From Diaporthe sp. PMI_573 (Eukaryota > Ascomycota > Sordariomycetes > Diaporthales > Diaporthaceae), in the NCBI GenBank assembly GCA_021399435.1, contig JAJTUP010000025.1, positions 884,578 through 948,577 of the forward strand: DNA of 64,000 bases. The letters run 5' to 3'. Position numbers and translations under genes: made by a program. This document shows, piece by piece, positions 54,409 to 64,000 of this stretch; position 1 is the first letter of the stretch, and each line of letters opens with the position of its first letter. The notes under the pieces are model-generated. The model was given only the letters and a program-made list of their open reading frames with translations, was not told where the DNA came from and made no database searches.

Positions 54409-55174
54409 CGCAGCTTCCATTTTCTGAGGCCGGATTTCTAACCTCGGGGTATTTGAAAAGATTGTCCACACATAGCCTTTGTCAATCTTGACTGTCGCCC
54501 AGACGCACCACCACGGCGGAGTGTCGAGACACGGTCTATCATCATCTCGCCGTTAGAGGACTGACATGCGTCAGCACAACAAGGATAACTTAGGAAAATT
54601 CTGGTTGAGGAGATATGAGAGACTCCGGTATTAGCAGCCGGGTGCCAAAGATGGAGCATTGAGATTTGCGTGCGGCTTCTAGAGGCCCTGAAAGAAAGTT
54701 GTGGTACAGACTGTAGTATCCAAGAAAGTCTTCTCAACTGTGTACCTACCCCAGGATACCCAGATCTGAAGGGAAGTTAAGGGGGCCCTGATTAATTCCA
54801 TCATTTGTGTCTTATTCTATGCCCTTGTTCCGTTCTTAAAAGCTTCTGTGTACTGAGACGGTCCTCATGTGAAAATGGTAGTTGGCACAAGCTAACTATG
54901 AGGAATTGTTGATTTACAACTATATTTGCCTAACTAAAGGAAAGGAAAGGACAGCAAAGCTGCAAAATAGTGTTGCTGAGGTTTTCAAAGCTATTAGGCT
55001 AATAAGATAAGAAAAAAGTACGTGTAGTCGAGTGACTAAATATAGTATATATTAAACTTACAGCCTAACCTTATATAAAAGCTTAGGGCTGCTAGAGAAG
55101 AGTTAAAAGGCTGAGCAAATAGTAGATAGAGTAATAAATAGTTAATAAAAAAATATAGTATAGCCAAAACCTTA
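54409..55174. other. transition from gene DNA to AT-rich transposon nest
   Basis: From about 54890 the DNA becomes very AT-rich. No gene recognised. Confidence 0.55.
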
Positions 55175-55358
55175 ATAGCTTCAAAATAACTATATAGATA
55201 AAGCTAGCGAAAACTACTTTTAGCAGCGCTGTAAACTAAAGCTATTAATATTAATAATCTATAATTAATTTATTTTAGAAAATAAAATAATTAATAATAT
55301 AGTAAAAACTAAACTAGTCTTAATATAATCTTTAAATAAAATTAATCTTATAGCTATA
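55175..55358. repeat. AT-rich repeat, copy interrupted by the pogo element
   Basis: Matches 57870-58042 in order (taaagctagcgaaaactact / caaagctagcgagactgctt; then a shared gcgct-taaactaaa- block and ataaaattaatc). It continues across the insertion: 57684-57715 (tagtcttaattaatatcttt) matches the second half of the unoccupied copy at 58041-58062. So this is the target of the pogo insertion. Confidence 0.75.
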
Positions 55359-57683
55359 ACGTAGTTTACCACCCAGCAAGCAATACCACCTAGCAAGTGA
55401 TTTTTAGATAGACCACTAACTTTTGTCAACCCCAGCACCCACTAAGTACAAAAGAATTAGTCAAATTTGGCACTGATTAGTACCAACTAGTCTCAATTAC
55501 TTATTTCTAATTAATTTGGTTAATTTAGAGATGTGGTGGTATTGCAGTGCTAGTATGAAAGTTTAAAGTTTTAGTGGGCAGGTCTGTTTTTGGTATAGAT
55601 CGCGTCTCTATTTTTTACGTTAGTCTCGCATTACTTTACCTACTTAAATATTCAACATGCTAGAAATCAATATTCACAATACTAATCTACTTAAAAGAAG
55701 ATAAGATCGTTCTAGCCCTATAGGCTATTAAGAATTCCAAAATAAATTATAAAAAACCCTTAAGTACTGCCCAAGCTGTATAAATTTTTAATATCCCTTG
55801 CTCTACCGTTAAGTACAGGATGAACAACCGACAACTACGCGAGAAATTACGCGTTAACGACTATAAACTTAAGCTAATTGAAGAACATATGCTTGTCTAA
55901 TAGATAATCGATCAAGATGTACGAGGATTTCTAATACAACTTTCTAGTGTGGAAGATATAGCTAACCTCCTGCTGGTATCACGTAATGGCAAGCCTGTGG
56001 GTAAGTGGTGGACTTGATGCTTTGTGGATGTATAACTAGCCTTGAAGACCAGGTTTAATTGGCTGTATGACTACTAGAGGGCCCTCTGTGAAGATCTAGA
56101 GGTTATTGGGAACTGGTTCTGGCTGCTCTGTAATATGATGGCTAAGTATGGGATCACGGATGACGACCTATATAACTTTGACGAGACTGGCTTTATGATG
56201 GGTGTGATAACTGTATTATTGGTTGTTACACGTGCTGATTGATATGGAAAGGCTAAATCTGTATAGCCTGGGAACTAGGAATGGGTAATAGTTATTGAAT
56301 GTATTAATGTAAAGAGCTGGTGTATCTTATTATTTGTGATTATCTAGGGTGCCTACTACCTTGCTAACTGGATAATAGAGTCTGGCTTCCTACTAAGCTG
56401 GATAATTAAGCCTACTTTAAATGGGTGGATAGATAATAAGACTAGTCTAAAATGGATTCGGTACTTTGATAAGTATATAATTAGGCAGACCAAGGGTAAA
56501 TACTGGATGCTCATCCTGGATGGCCACGAGAGCTATATATTAGTAGACTTTAAGAACTACTGTAAGATAAACAACATTGTCCCTATTAGCATACTGGTAT
56601 ATTTATCTTATCTACTTCAGCCATTAGATGTTGTATTATATTTGTTATTAAAGTATATATATGGTAATAAGATTAACCTCTTTATCCAAGCCTTTATTAA
56701 CTACATTACTAAATCCGAGTTCTTTATTATATTTAAGGTAGCCCATGATAAGGTCTTTATAAAGGAAAATATAAAATCTGGGTTTAAAGGAGCTGGGATT
56801 TCTCTATGGGACCTAGATTCTGTTATTTTAAAGCTGGATGTCTGCCTATAAACTCCAGTACAATCCCTCCCTGTGTTATTATTGAAATGGGAATCATAAA
56901 TACCCTCTAATACCTACTAGACTATCTAGTAATTAAGTTTTATTAAGGGCAAGATCTCTAACTATCAGGGTAGCTCCCCTATACTAATTATCTTAGTAGT
57001 TGATTAGCTTGTAAAAGGTTTATAAGTAATAGTACATGAGATTACTATTTTGAAGGATCGGGTCTGTATACTTGAGGATGCTAATATAGTACTTACTAAG
57101 TATTGGAGGGCTAAAAGAAGTTAGGTATAGCTTAGAGAGGTACTTAGTATTAAGGAGTCTTAAGTAATAATTAAAGAAAAACAAAAGGGGAAGCGGCTAG
57201 CTGGTGAAATAGCTAATAGTGCTAAGGAGGTGGTCCGCGGTAGACTAAGTAAACGACGATATAGTAACTACGGCGAGACTAGGTATAATGCAAGAACGTG
57301 TGAGAAAGATGTAGAAGAGTCTAGTTAGTCAGATTCTAAGTATATAATAGTATACTTTTAAGTGGTCTGCTGTGGACTGCCTAAATAGTTAGTCGGGCTG
57401 GTGTAGATTAAGGTTGATCTTGCATGGCTAAAATACTCCATTTTGGTAGGGAAGTAAATTTTCCTACCAAAAGTCGGTAACTTTAGACTAGTACTACAGC
57501 CACCCCAACTACTCTAAATTAACTAAATTAATTGGAAATAAGTAATTAAGACTAGTTGGCACTAATTAATACCAAATATAATTAATCTTATTATACTTAG
57601 TGGGTGCTGGGGTTGATAAAAGTTGGTAGTCTATCTAAAAATCGCTTGCTAGGTGGTATTGCTCGCTGGGTGGTGAACCACGT
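55359..57683 (+). mobile_element. complete pogo-family DNA transposon, RIP-mutated (2325 bp)
   Basis: Terminal inverted repeats of about 88 bp: acgtagtttaccacccagca at the left and the same sequence inverted at the right with few changes; TA duplications at 55357-55358 and 57684-57685. The transposase frame runs + from about 55840 to 57360 in essentially one phase: NFDETGFMMG (first catalytic Asp, near 56172), WMLILDGHESY (second Asp, near 56505), LLQPLDVVLYLLLKYIYG, and a C-terminal CCHC knuckle reduced to YSNYGETRYNARTC near 57256. At least a dozen stops are at positions where TGG, CAG or CAA is expected (RIP), while indels are few. Inactive, but both ends look intact enough that a related transposase might still move it. 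Confidence 0.9.
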
Positions 57684-58804
57684 TAGTCTTAATTAATATC
57701 TTTTTAGGTAGTTTCGTTTTTAATCTATATACATATACTTTTTAAACAGTATGTAGGCGGTCCCTTTATATAATAATAAATACTTAAATATCTAGTATTT
57801 TAAAAAAATAATGCTGATAACAGTAGGTTTAGAATATAATTATCTATAGTATGTGGCCTAAAAAACATTAATAACTTTATAATAGCTATATAGACAAAGC
57901 TAGCGAGACTGCTTCTAGTAGCGCTATAAACTAAAACTATCAACACAAATAGCCCAAGACTAATAGTAGGGTAATTAGTTATACGGTAAAGATTAAAATA
58001 GTCTTAACACGGTCCCTATATAAAATTAATCCTACAGCTATAGTCCTAGTTGATATCTCTTTCCCTTAATATCTATATTAACATATATATAAGATTTTAA
58101 GAAAGCTCTCCCTAAGTAAGCCTATAGAGATTATAGCCTACATGTAAGTATATAGCTAACTTTAATAGAAGTCAAAATAAAGAAAAGATTTACTTAAGCC
58201 TACCTATAAGACTTTTACAATAATGTTATAAAACTATTATTAATATCTTTTTATCTTAGTACTATAGTATAATTAGTCTAACATTTAACTATTATTTATA
58301 TTAGTAATATTGTTGGTTGGACACGTAATTGAGTATACTCGAAGGGGTTACCGAAGTAGCTAGAAAATAGCTTCAATTCGGTGGGTCTGTCGTGTGTTGC
58401 TTCTGGCTAACCCCTTCGTAGGCGGCAAAGCACCCAAGTAGGGTGCAGCTAGAAGGCTGACTAATCTAAGGTGTGCACAGGCCAGTAGTAGGTCCAAGCG
58501 CCCTTGCTGCCAGTAGCTACCTACGATGACTAAGCAGCTATCCGCAGCCAGCCAGCCAGAAGTGGCCAGCTACAGCAGTCCGCTTCAAACCGACACCTTC
58601 GGCTATCGCTATCACTATTACTATTACCCATTCCACACTGGCAGTTTTCTACTTTTAGCCAATTCCTTTAAAAACGCGGTTTCCTCTGTATCGTATATAT
58701 CTGGTCACGTAATCCATCCCGTACTTTATTACGTGCTTTAATCCACGTATCCTTTTACCTAAATGGTTACCTTATTAGTATTAACAAAGTATTTCAAAGC
58801 TTTA
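57684..58804. other. AT-rich flank, unoccupied repeat copy (57870-58062), and a GC-richer block (58314-58760)
   Basis: 57870-58062 is the uninterrupted relative of the pogo target. The block 58314-58760 begins tgttggttggacacgtaa, has higher G+C than its surroundings and fewer TA dinucleotides; it may be another solo LTR but I could not find its end or a target duplication. The 71-codon + frame at 58526-58741 is not supported as a gene. Confidence 0.5.
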
Positions 58805-59308
58805 TCTGAAGGTTGGTGGATCGAATGGGAGTCAGGTAGCAGTAGGGTGCACTGAGGTCTTGTTGGGACGCTTGAGAATGGTTTGGACAACTTTGCATTG
58901 AATTTGAGTGGGCTTCTGTCAGCCCTCCTCACAGTCCCTCCGACATGACCTCAACCCTGGGCACGCTGCGGTTGGCTCTGGTGCAGGAATGGAGGGGCCG
59001 GAAAATTCGGCCCTCAGACCCACTATCTTTGGCTTTAAATAACCAGCCAACCTTAACCCTGACAGTAATCAAACTAAATACAGATAAACTTCAGAAATCA
59101 GGCTATCTAACAAACTAGGTTACATGCTTTTTGGGTAAGAAATAAGGGGAATGCAGAGGTACGAAGTTAGGGTCTTAAAACAGCCCAAAAAATCGGCTCA
59201 CGGCCACCAAACTCATCTGCCGGCGTGCACGCCCCATGGGCACTTAGAGAAAATCCAGTGCCAAGTCTAGGGTAACTCTCTGCGTGTAGCGCCCATACAA
59301 GCGTTTCT
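58805..59308 (-). repeat. 533-bp solo-LTR-like repeat, copy 2 (inverted)
   Basis: Reverse complement of the 2028-2560 repeat, from tctgaaggttggtggatcga at 58805 to caagcgtttct at 59308. The first ~10 bases of the element (TGTTAAACGG) are missing or changed and no 5-bp duplication is seen, so this copy has lost its 5' end or has recombined. Confidence 0.8.
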
Positions 59309-60002
59309 ATAATAATCAAGGTTTCCTGGGTCCTCTAAACCGTAGATCGGGGTTTATGTCCAAGATACGTAACAAGGCGGTCGATTAAGCAATAGGGTTT
59401 CTAACAATGATCACAAGCTAATAAAAGCTATTCAGGGTAAATACTTAGATTAACTACTGAAGAGCTGTCTATACTATCTAGCTATCTAGTAACAAGTATA
59501 TCCTTATATGTCTATCTCTTTAGTAAGGCTCGCCGAGAGCGTTAGTTGCTCTTGGTAATCTAGTATAGGGGAGCGTCGGAAGCGCTAGTCACTCTTATCG
59601 CTCCTTAATATTAGATTACTAGGATTAATTGTTACTCTAATCAATCTATCTTATCTAATTAGTAATTATGTAACCATTAGCTTGGTTTCTTATGCTGTTT
59701 ATTTAGCCGGTATGCTAGCCTAGTAGGGTTATTCCTTTGTAGAACTAACTGTTGGTTTTATTTCTATTAGAATTATAATATTATTTCCCTTTTTTATGCT
59801 TCTTTATCTCTAAAGATTTAAGTAAGTTTCCTATCCTATTTCCTTTGTATCTTTATATATCCTTTCTTTTAATTATTACGTTTTTCCTACTATATTATTA
59901 TATATTGCCCGAGGTTGGGTTGAAAAGACTTATCTAAAGAAGTTAGAAAAACAAGCCGCCCTTACTAACCTTATTAACTAGAAAGGTGTTATATCTAAAA
60001 CT

Positions 60003-60555
60003 ATGCCTTGTTTTTATTATTTTAAAGCAAATCGCGTATATTGCGTTGCCCCTGAGTCCTCGCGTTATAGTAAATGCGTCTATATTAAAAAGTCTTATAA
60101 TAGAAATAATGTAGCTGCTTCTTGTGAGTTTCCTTTTTCTTTCCTTAATTTTTCTTTTTACTAACTTATTATAATAAAATACTTGTTGTCTAAGTAGGAG
60201 TATTTAGAGAAAGAAGAGATTAATGCTAAAGAGGAGTTGTTTTTGCTTTAAACAAAGTTATAGACTGCTATAGGTTGCTTAGCCTACTTACGTTGCCAAA
60301 AACGCCAAGCCAAGAAGCAATCTTCCGAGTTATTCTGTCATAGTATCTAGTCGCTAGATAAGGAGGACGCTGAGTTAAAGCGTCATTATGAAGAGGAGGC
60401 TCGGGTTACTACTGATATATACTCTTTTAGAGCCGCGGGAATTTCTAATTAGTATTCCTTAGGTCTAGATCTAGATAATCTAAGGGTGCCTGCCGATTTT
60501 CTGGTTGACCTTAAAAGTCCTATAGTACCTGTTAGTAATTTGTTAGGTTCTTAAG
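60003..60555 (+). pseudogene. antisense ORF beside the chromovirus 3' end: Cys-knuckle and coiled-coil protein
   Basis: On the + strand, opposite to pol, KGVISKTMPCFYYFKANRV with CVAPESSRYSKCVYIKKS at about 59973-60095 leads to a coiled coil (RCQKRQAKKQSSELF, KEDAELKRHYEEEARV, 60280-60420) and DLDNLRVPADFLVDLKSP near 60475-60515. I recall a family of fungal hypothetical proteins with the pattern MPCSYCFxxxxxCxxxxxSSRCxECVRxxRxCDG then coiled coil, often found next to retroelements. Cys-to-Tyr changes show RIP. Its C-terminal end overlaps, tail to tail, the chromodomain end of pol on the other strand. Stops and at least one frame change make it dead. Confidence 0.6.
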
Positions 60556-62435
60556 GAATTCCTAAATATTGTCCTTATTATCATAGTTTTTCTATTTAAC
60601 CAAATATTCGGTATCGGCGTTATATGTTCTAGAATCAAGGATTTTTTCTACTTCTTACTCTTTTTCGTTATTATTAAGTTTAATCTATATTTTAAGCTGT
60701 GTATTAGCTAGTACTAGTTTTAAGATTAATATATAAAAGACTAGGTATATCTATATCTTGGTTAGTAGTAAGAGTCTAAAGTTGGTATTAGGAAGTTTCT
60801 TTTGATTTTAAATAGTCTAATCTTTTTATAGTTTAGTTTATTATTTAGTTATTTAATTTTAATGTTTTTCCGGAGTAGATAGACTTTATCCTCCTCCTCT
60901 AAGGTTAGTTTCTTTAACCTTTTTCTATTAGTATAGGTTATTATTTATTCTTATATAAAGAGTAGTTCTTGCCGAAGTTCTTTCTGAAGATTCTAAATCT
61001 TGGTTGCCTTTTCTATAGCTAATTATGTTTCTAGCCCAGAGATTGGTTCTCTATAGGCTTCTGGTTTGTAGCTATAATTTATATAGAAGGATAAGACCTT
61101 TGTGGTGCCTATATCTATACTATTGTAGGTAAACTGTGCTATAGGTAATAACTATACCTAATTGTTCTATTTGTAGTTAATATAACTACGGAGATACTAT
61201 TCTAGGATCTAGTTTAGTCTTTTGGTTTGTCTATCCATCTGAGGGTAGAAAGCTATAGATAGCTTTGATTTTGTGTCGAGTTGTCTTATAAGTGATTGCT
61301 AGAAGTTAGAGATAAACACTATTCCTCTATCTAATACTATTTCCTATAGTACGCTATAGTTACTAATGATTGTTTGTAGGAAGGTATATGTAAGACTATC
61401 TACATTGCTTGCTTTCTTATATAGTAGAAAGTAGGAGTATTTTGTAAATCTATTAATAATAACTAGGATGCTGTTATACTAGGTACCTGTTATTAGTTTC
61501 TTTAAAAGTAGTAGTTTGATAATAAAGTCTAGGCTAATAAATTACTATAGTCTATTAGGTACTAGCAGAGATTATAGTAGGCCGTAAGGTTTATACCTTA
61601 TAGTCTTACTTTTACAACATATATCGTAGTCCTAGATAACTATTTAGACTTCCTCTTTTATTTTTAGAAGGTAGTAGTATTGTCTGATTCTTTTAATTAT
61701 TGCTGTAATTCCTTAATATCCATATACTGGAGCCTCGTAGATTTATTCAATAAGTTCCTTCTATAGGTCTATAGGTATAAAAAGTTGTCTTCCTTGGTAT
61801 AACATTCTATTATCTTCTACCATTTGTCCCTTAGCTTTTAGGGATATATTCTAGTAGGCTACCTTAAGCTTATTTTCCTAGCTAGGGTTGACCTTAGCTT
61901 AGAGTATCATTACTAGTTGTCGAGGTTCTTATAGCAAGTCTCTATCGAGAGTAACTTGGAAGATACTCTGTATTTCTGGTAAAACCTCTTATAGGTAGTC
62001 TAGCCGTCTGCTAAATATATCTGCTCGTCTATTCTTAGATCCCTTGTGGTAGGTAATCCTGAGGTTAAATTATAATAAAAACTCTACCTATCTAATCTGG
62101 CGCTTGTTAAGTTCTTTGGTTATTATAAAGTATATAAAGTTCTTGTAGTTGGTGTAGACTTAAACCTAGTGTTTGGCTCTTATAAGGTAGTATTGTTATT
62201 CCTTAAATGCTTTAATTATCGCTATAAGTTCTTTGTTGTATATAGGGTAATTAAGTTCTAGGCCATTAAGTTTCTTTAAAAAAAATGTAATAGGGTGTAA
62301 TTTGCCTTAGTCGTCTTATTAACCTAGTTGTCCTCCTATTATAAAGTTTGAGGCGTTGGTCTTGACTTTATAGACCTTATTGGGGTCTGCTTTAACTAGT
62401 ATTGGTTCTTCTAGAATCTTCTGGGTTATTGTATT

Positions 62436-62970
62436 TGTTAAACGGAAACGCTTATGTGGGCGCTGCACGTAAAGGGTTACCCTAGACTTCACGTAGAGAG
62501 TTACCCTAGACTTGGCATTTTTTCGGCTAAGTGCCTATGTGGCGTGCGCGCTGGTAGATGAGTTTGGTGGCCGTGAGCCGATTTTTTGGGCTGTTTTAAG
62601 ACCCTAACTTCGTACCTCTGCATTATCCTTATTTCTTACCCAAAAAGCATGTAACCTAGTTTGTTAGATAGCCTGATTTCTGAAGTTTATCTGTATTTAG
62701 TTTGATTACTGTCAGGGTTAGGGTTGGCTGGTTATTTAAAGCCAAAGATAGTGGGTCCGAGGGCCGAATTTTCCGGCTTCCCTATCTGCGCACCAGAGCC
62801 AACCGCAGCGTGCCCAGGGTTGAGACAATGTCGGAGGGACTGTGAGGAGGGCTGACAGAAGCCCACTCAAATTCAATGCAAAGTTGTCCAAACCATTCTC
62901 AAGCGTCCCACCAAGACCTCCAGTGCACCCTACTGCTACCTGACTCCCATTCGATCCACCAACCTCCAGA
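62436..62970 (+). repeat. 533-bp solo-LTR-like repeat, copy 3, inserted in gypsy pol
   Basis: Starts TGTTAAACGG, ends CCAACCTCCAGA, flanked by GTATT at 62431-62435 and 62971-62975. Deleting it together with one GTATT restores the minus-strand pol frame across the joint (…GTFNTITQKILEEPIL…), which proves an insertion after the gypsy element was already in place. Confidence 0.9.
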
Positions 62971-63638
62971 GTATTAAAAGTACCTTATACTTCTTATATC
63001 TATCGAAACTCCTTGTCCTTCTTGGTAAGGTTTGTAAGAGGTTTTGTAAGTTTTTTGTAACCTTTAATAAATTATCTGTAGAAGTTAATATATCTGAGGA
63101 ATCCTTAAACTTTCTTAACGTTTGTAGGTATAGGTTAGTATTTAATGGCCTTGATCTTAGATGTTTGTATCGTGATTTGCCTAGGCTGGATAGTATATTT
63201 AAGGTAGTTGACTTCCTTAGTATAAAACTTGCTTTTTTCTGGTTTAACTAGGAATTTTAATGTCCTAGAGCTTTTATAGTACCTTATATATATATTCTTT
63301 ATATTCTTCAAGCGTTCTAGAGTAAATGAGAATATTGTTAAGATATACAACTATAAAGATGTCTAAATATTCTCTAAGAATATAATTAATTATAGCTTGG
63401 AACAATACTAGTATGTTGGTTAGTCTAAATGGTATAACTAGATATTTAAAGTATCCGTAGTATATTTAAAACACTATTTTTCATTCTTTGCCCTTTTTCA
63501 TTCTAATAAAGTTATAGGCTCCCTTAAGATCTAGGGCCATAAACTATTAAGCTTCTTGTAGTTAGTCTCGTAGTTTCTTAATCAAAGATAGCGGGTAGCG
63601 ATTTTTAATAGTAATGTCGTCAGAGTTGTGACAGTTTA

Positions 63639-64000
63639 GTATACAAATCAGGTATACAGGTATACAACTTTTTAAACGCATTTTAAAATATAGAATAAAA
63701 ATACTATATTTCTATAACCTATATCACGTGATAGATCTCTCAAAGAAGTTTATAATAGTATATTCTTTTTCCGGGTTAGGGTATAGTAACAGGGGTATTG
63801 ACAGGGGTTAAAGTTATAGAATTTTTGTATACCTAGACCCAAATTTTAGCTGATTTTTACCCCCCTGTAATCTGGCCCTACTCAACCCCTAACCCTTAGA
63901 ATAAAATATTACTAAATCTAGTATATTATTTTAACCCCTGTTCTCTATATTACTTAGTCTTTAAAATAATTATACAAAGAAATAACGAGGTTAAAAAAGT
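63639..64000. other. AT-rich DNA of unknown origin beyond the gypsy break
   Basis: Begins agtttagtatacaaatcagg with several GTATAC palindromes, and includes short C/G runs (acaggggtattgacagggg; tacccccctg). No coding capacity seen; may be another small element cut by the window end. Confidence 0.4.

Larger units (their letters stand above)
59309..63638 (-). mobile_element. Ty3/gypsy chromovirus, truncated, RIP-mutated, with nested insertion
   Basis: Minus-strand pol is readable in order. RT (63638-62976): LSLIKKLRDQLQEA, LDLKGAYNFIRMKKG, then PFRLTNILVLFQA and VVYLNNILIYSRT. RNase H (62430-62050): ILEEPILVKADPNKVYKVKT, FFLKKLNGLELNYPIYNKEL. Integrase (61640-60950): EIVLDRGIVFISNF, FYPQTDRQTKRLN, YLRSYINY. 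Chromodomain (about 60920-60515): EDKVYLLRKNIK, then VEKSLILEHI-like and LVK-x-KNYDDKDN-like pieces in alternating frames. The RT active site YLDD is YLNN. Protease and gag are absent: homology ends at 63638 where unrelated AT-rich DNA begins. Left LTR not delimited. The 535-bp repeat interrupts it between RT and RNase H. Integration-targeting chromodomains define chromoviruses, the common gypsy class of fungi. Confidence 0.85.

Noticed and set aside
62436..62970. Repeat copy 3 as the chromovirus's own LTR
   Set aside because: It lies inside pol, in the orientation opposite to pol, with its own 5-bp duplication, and copies occur elsewhere without gypsy internal sequence.

Overview
The window is genomic DNA from a filamentous ascomycete (Pezizomycotina, probably Sordariomycetes). 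The case rests on short introns of 54 to 221 bp with GT..AG ends and CTAAC/CTGAC-like branch sites, on fungal-specific families (HET domain, 2EXR domain, NB-ARC/TPR NLR, Zn2Cys6, questin-oxidase-like, modin-like), and on transposons riddled with TGG-to-TAG and CAA-to-TAA changes. Those changes are the signature of repeat-induced point mutation (RIP). All homology calls come from reading the sequence; no alignment or database search was run.

Layout. 1-2.6 kb: right part of a RIP-mutated pogo-family DNA transposon and a 533-bp solo-LTR-like repeat. 2.6-10.3 kb: an accessory block with a spliced HET-domain gene (3795-5894) bracketed by 18-bp minisatellites, the decayed WD40 tail of a NACHT-WD40-type gene, an 18-bp array, transposon debris and an MFS transporter fragment. 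11.5-23.6 kb: a spliced questin-oxidase-like gene, several small multi-span membrane proteins (one wrecked beside a TIR element), a broken Zn2Cys6 regulator, a conserved uncharacterised protein and a small CxxC/membrane-anchor gene. 24.2-31.2 kb: a graveyard of a 2EXR paralogue, two tandem NAM7/DNA2-type helicases and an RBR-type ubiquitin ligase. 32-36.8 kb: two spliced + strand genes (a 669-aa protein with a C2H2-like end and a 2EXR protein) that share an upstream leader. 38.5-44.5 kb: GC-rich, housekeeping-looking DNA with a modin-like gene and a membrane protein. 45.4-49 kb: an apparently intact nine-exon NLR (helical N-terminal domain, NB-ARC, TPR) on the minus strand. 51.3-54.4 kb: a tail-anchored fungal protein and a five-exon GA4-desaturase/CmcJ-like gene. 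54.9-64 kb: AT-rich transposon nest containing a complete pogo-type element with TA duplications, two more copies of the 533-bp repeat and a minus-strand Ty3/gypsy chromovirus.

How the genes relate. There is no biosynthetic cluster. The theme is fungal non-self recognition genes (HET, NLR, NACHT-WD40 remnant) and fast-evolving families (2EXR, helicase, RBR) set among RIP-mutated transposons, next to a conserved GC-rich core at 38-44 kb. Many genes appear both as an intact copy and as a dead or partial relative.
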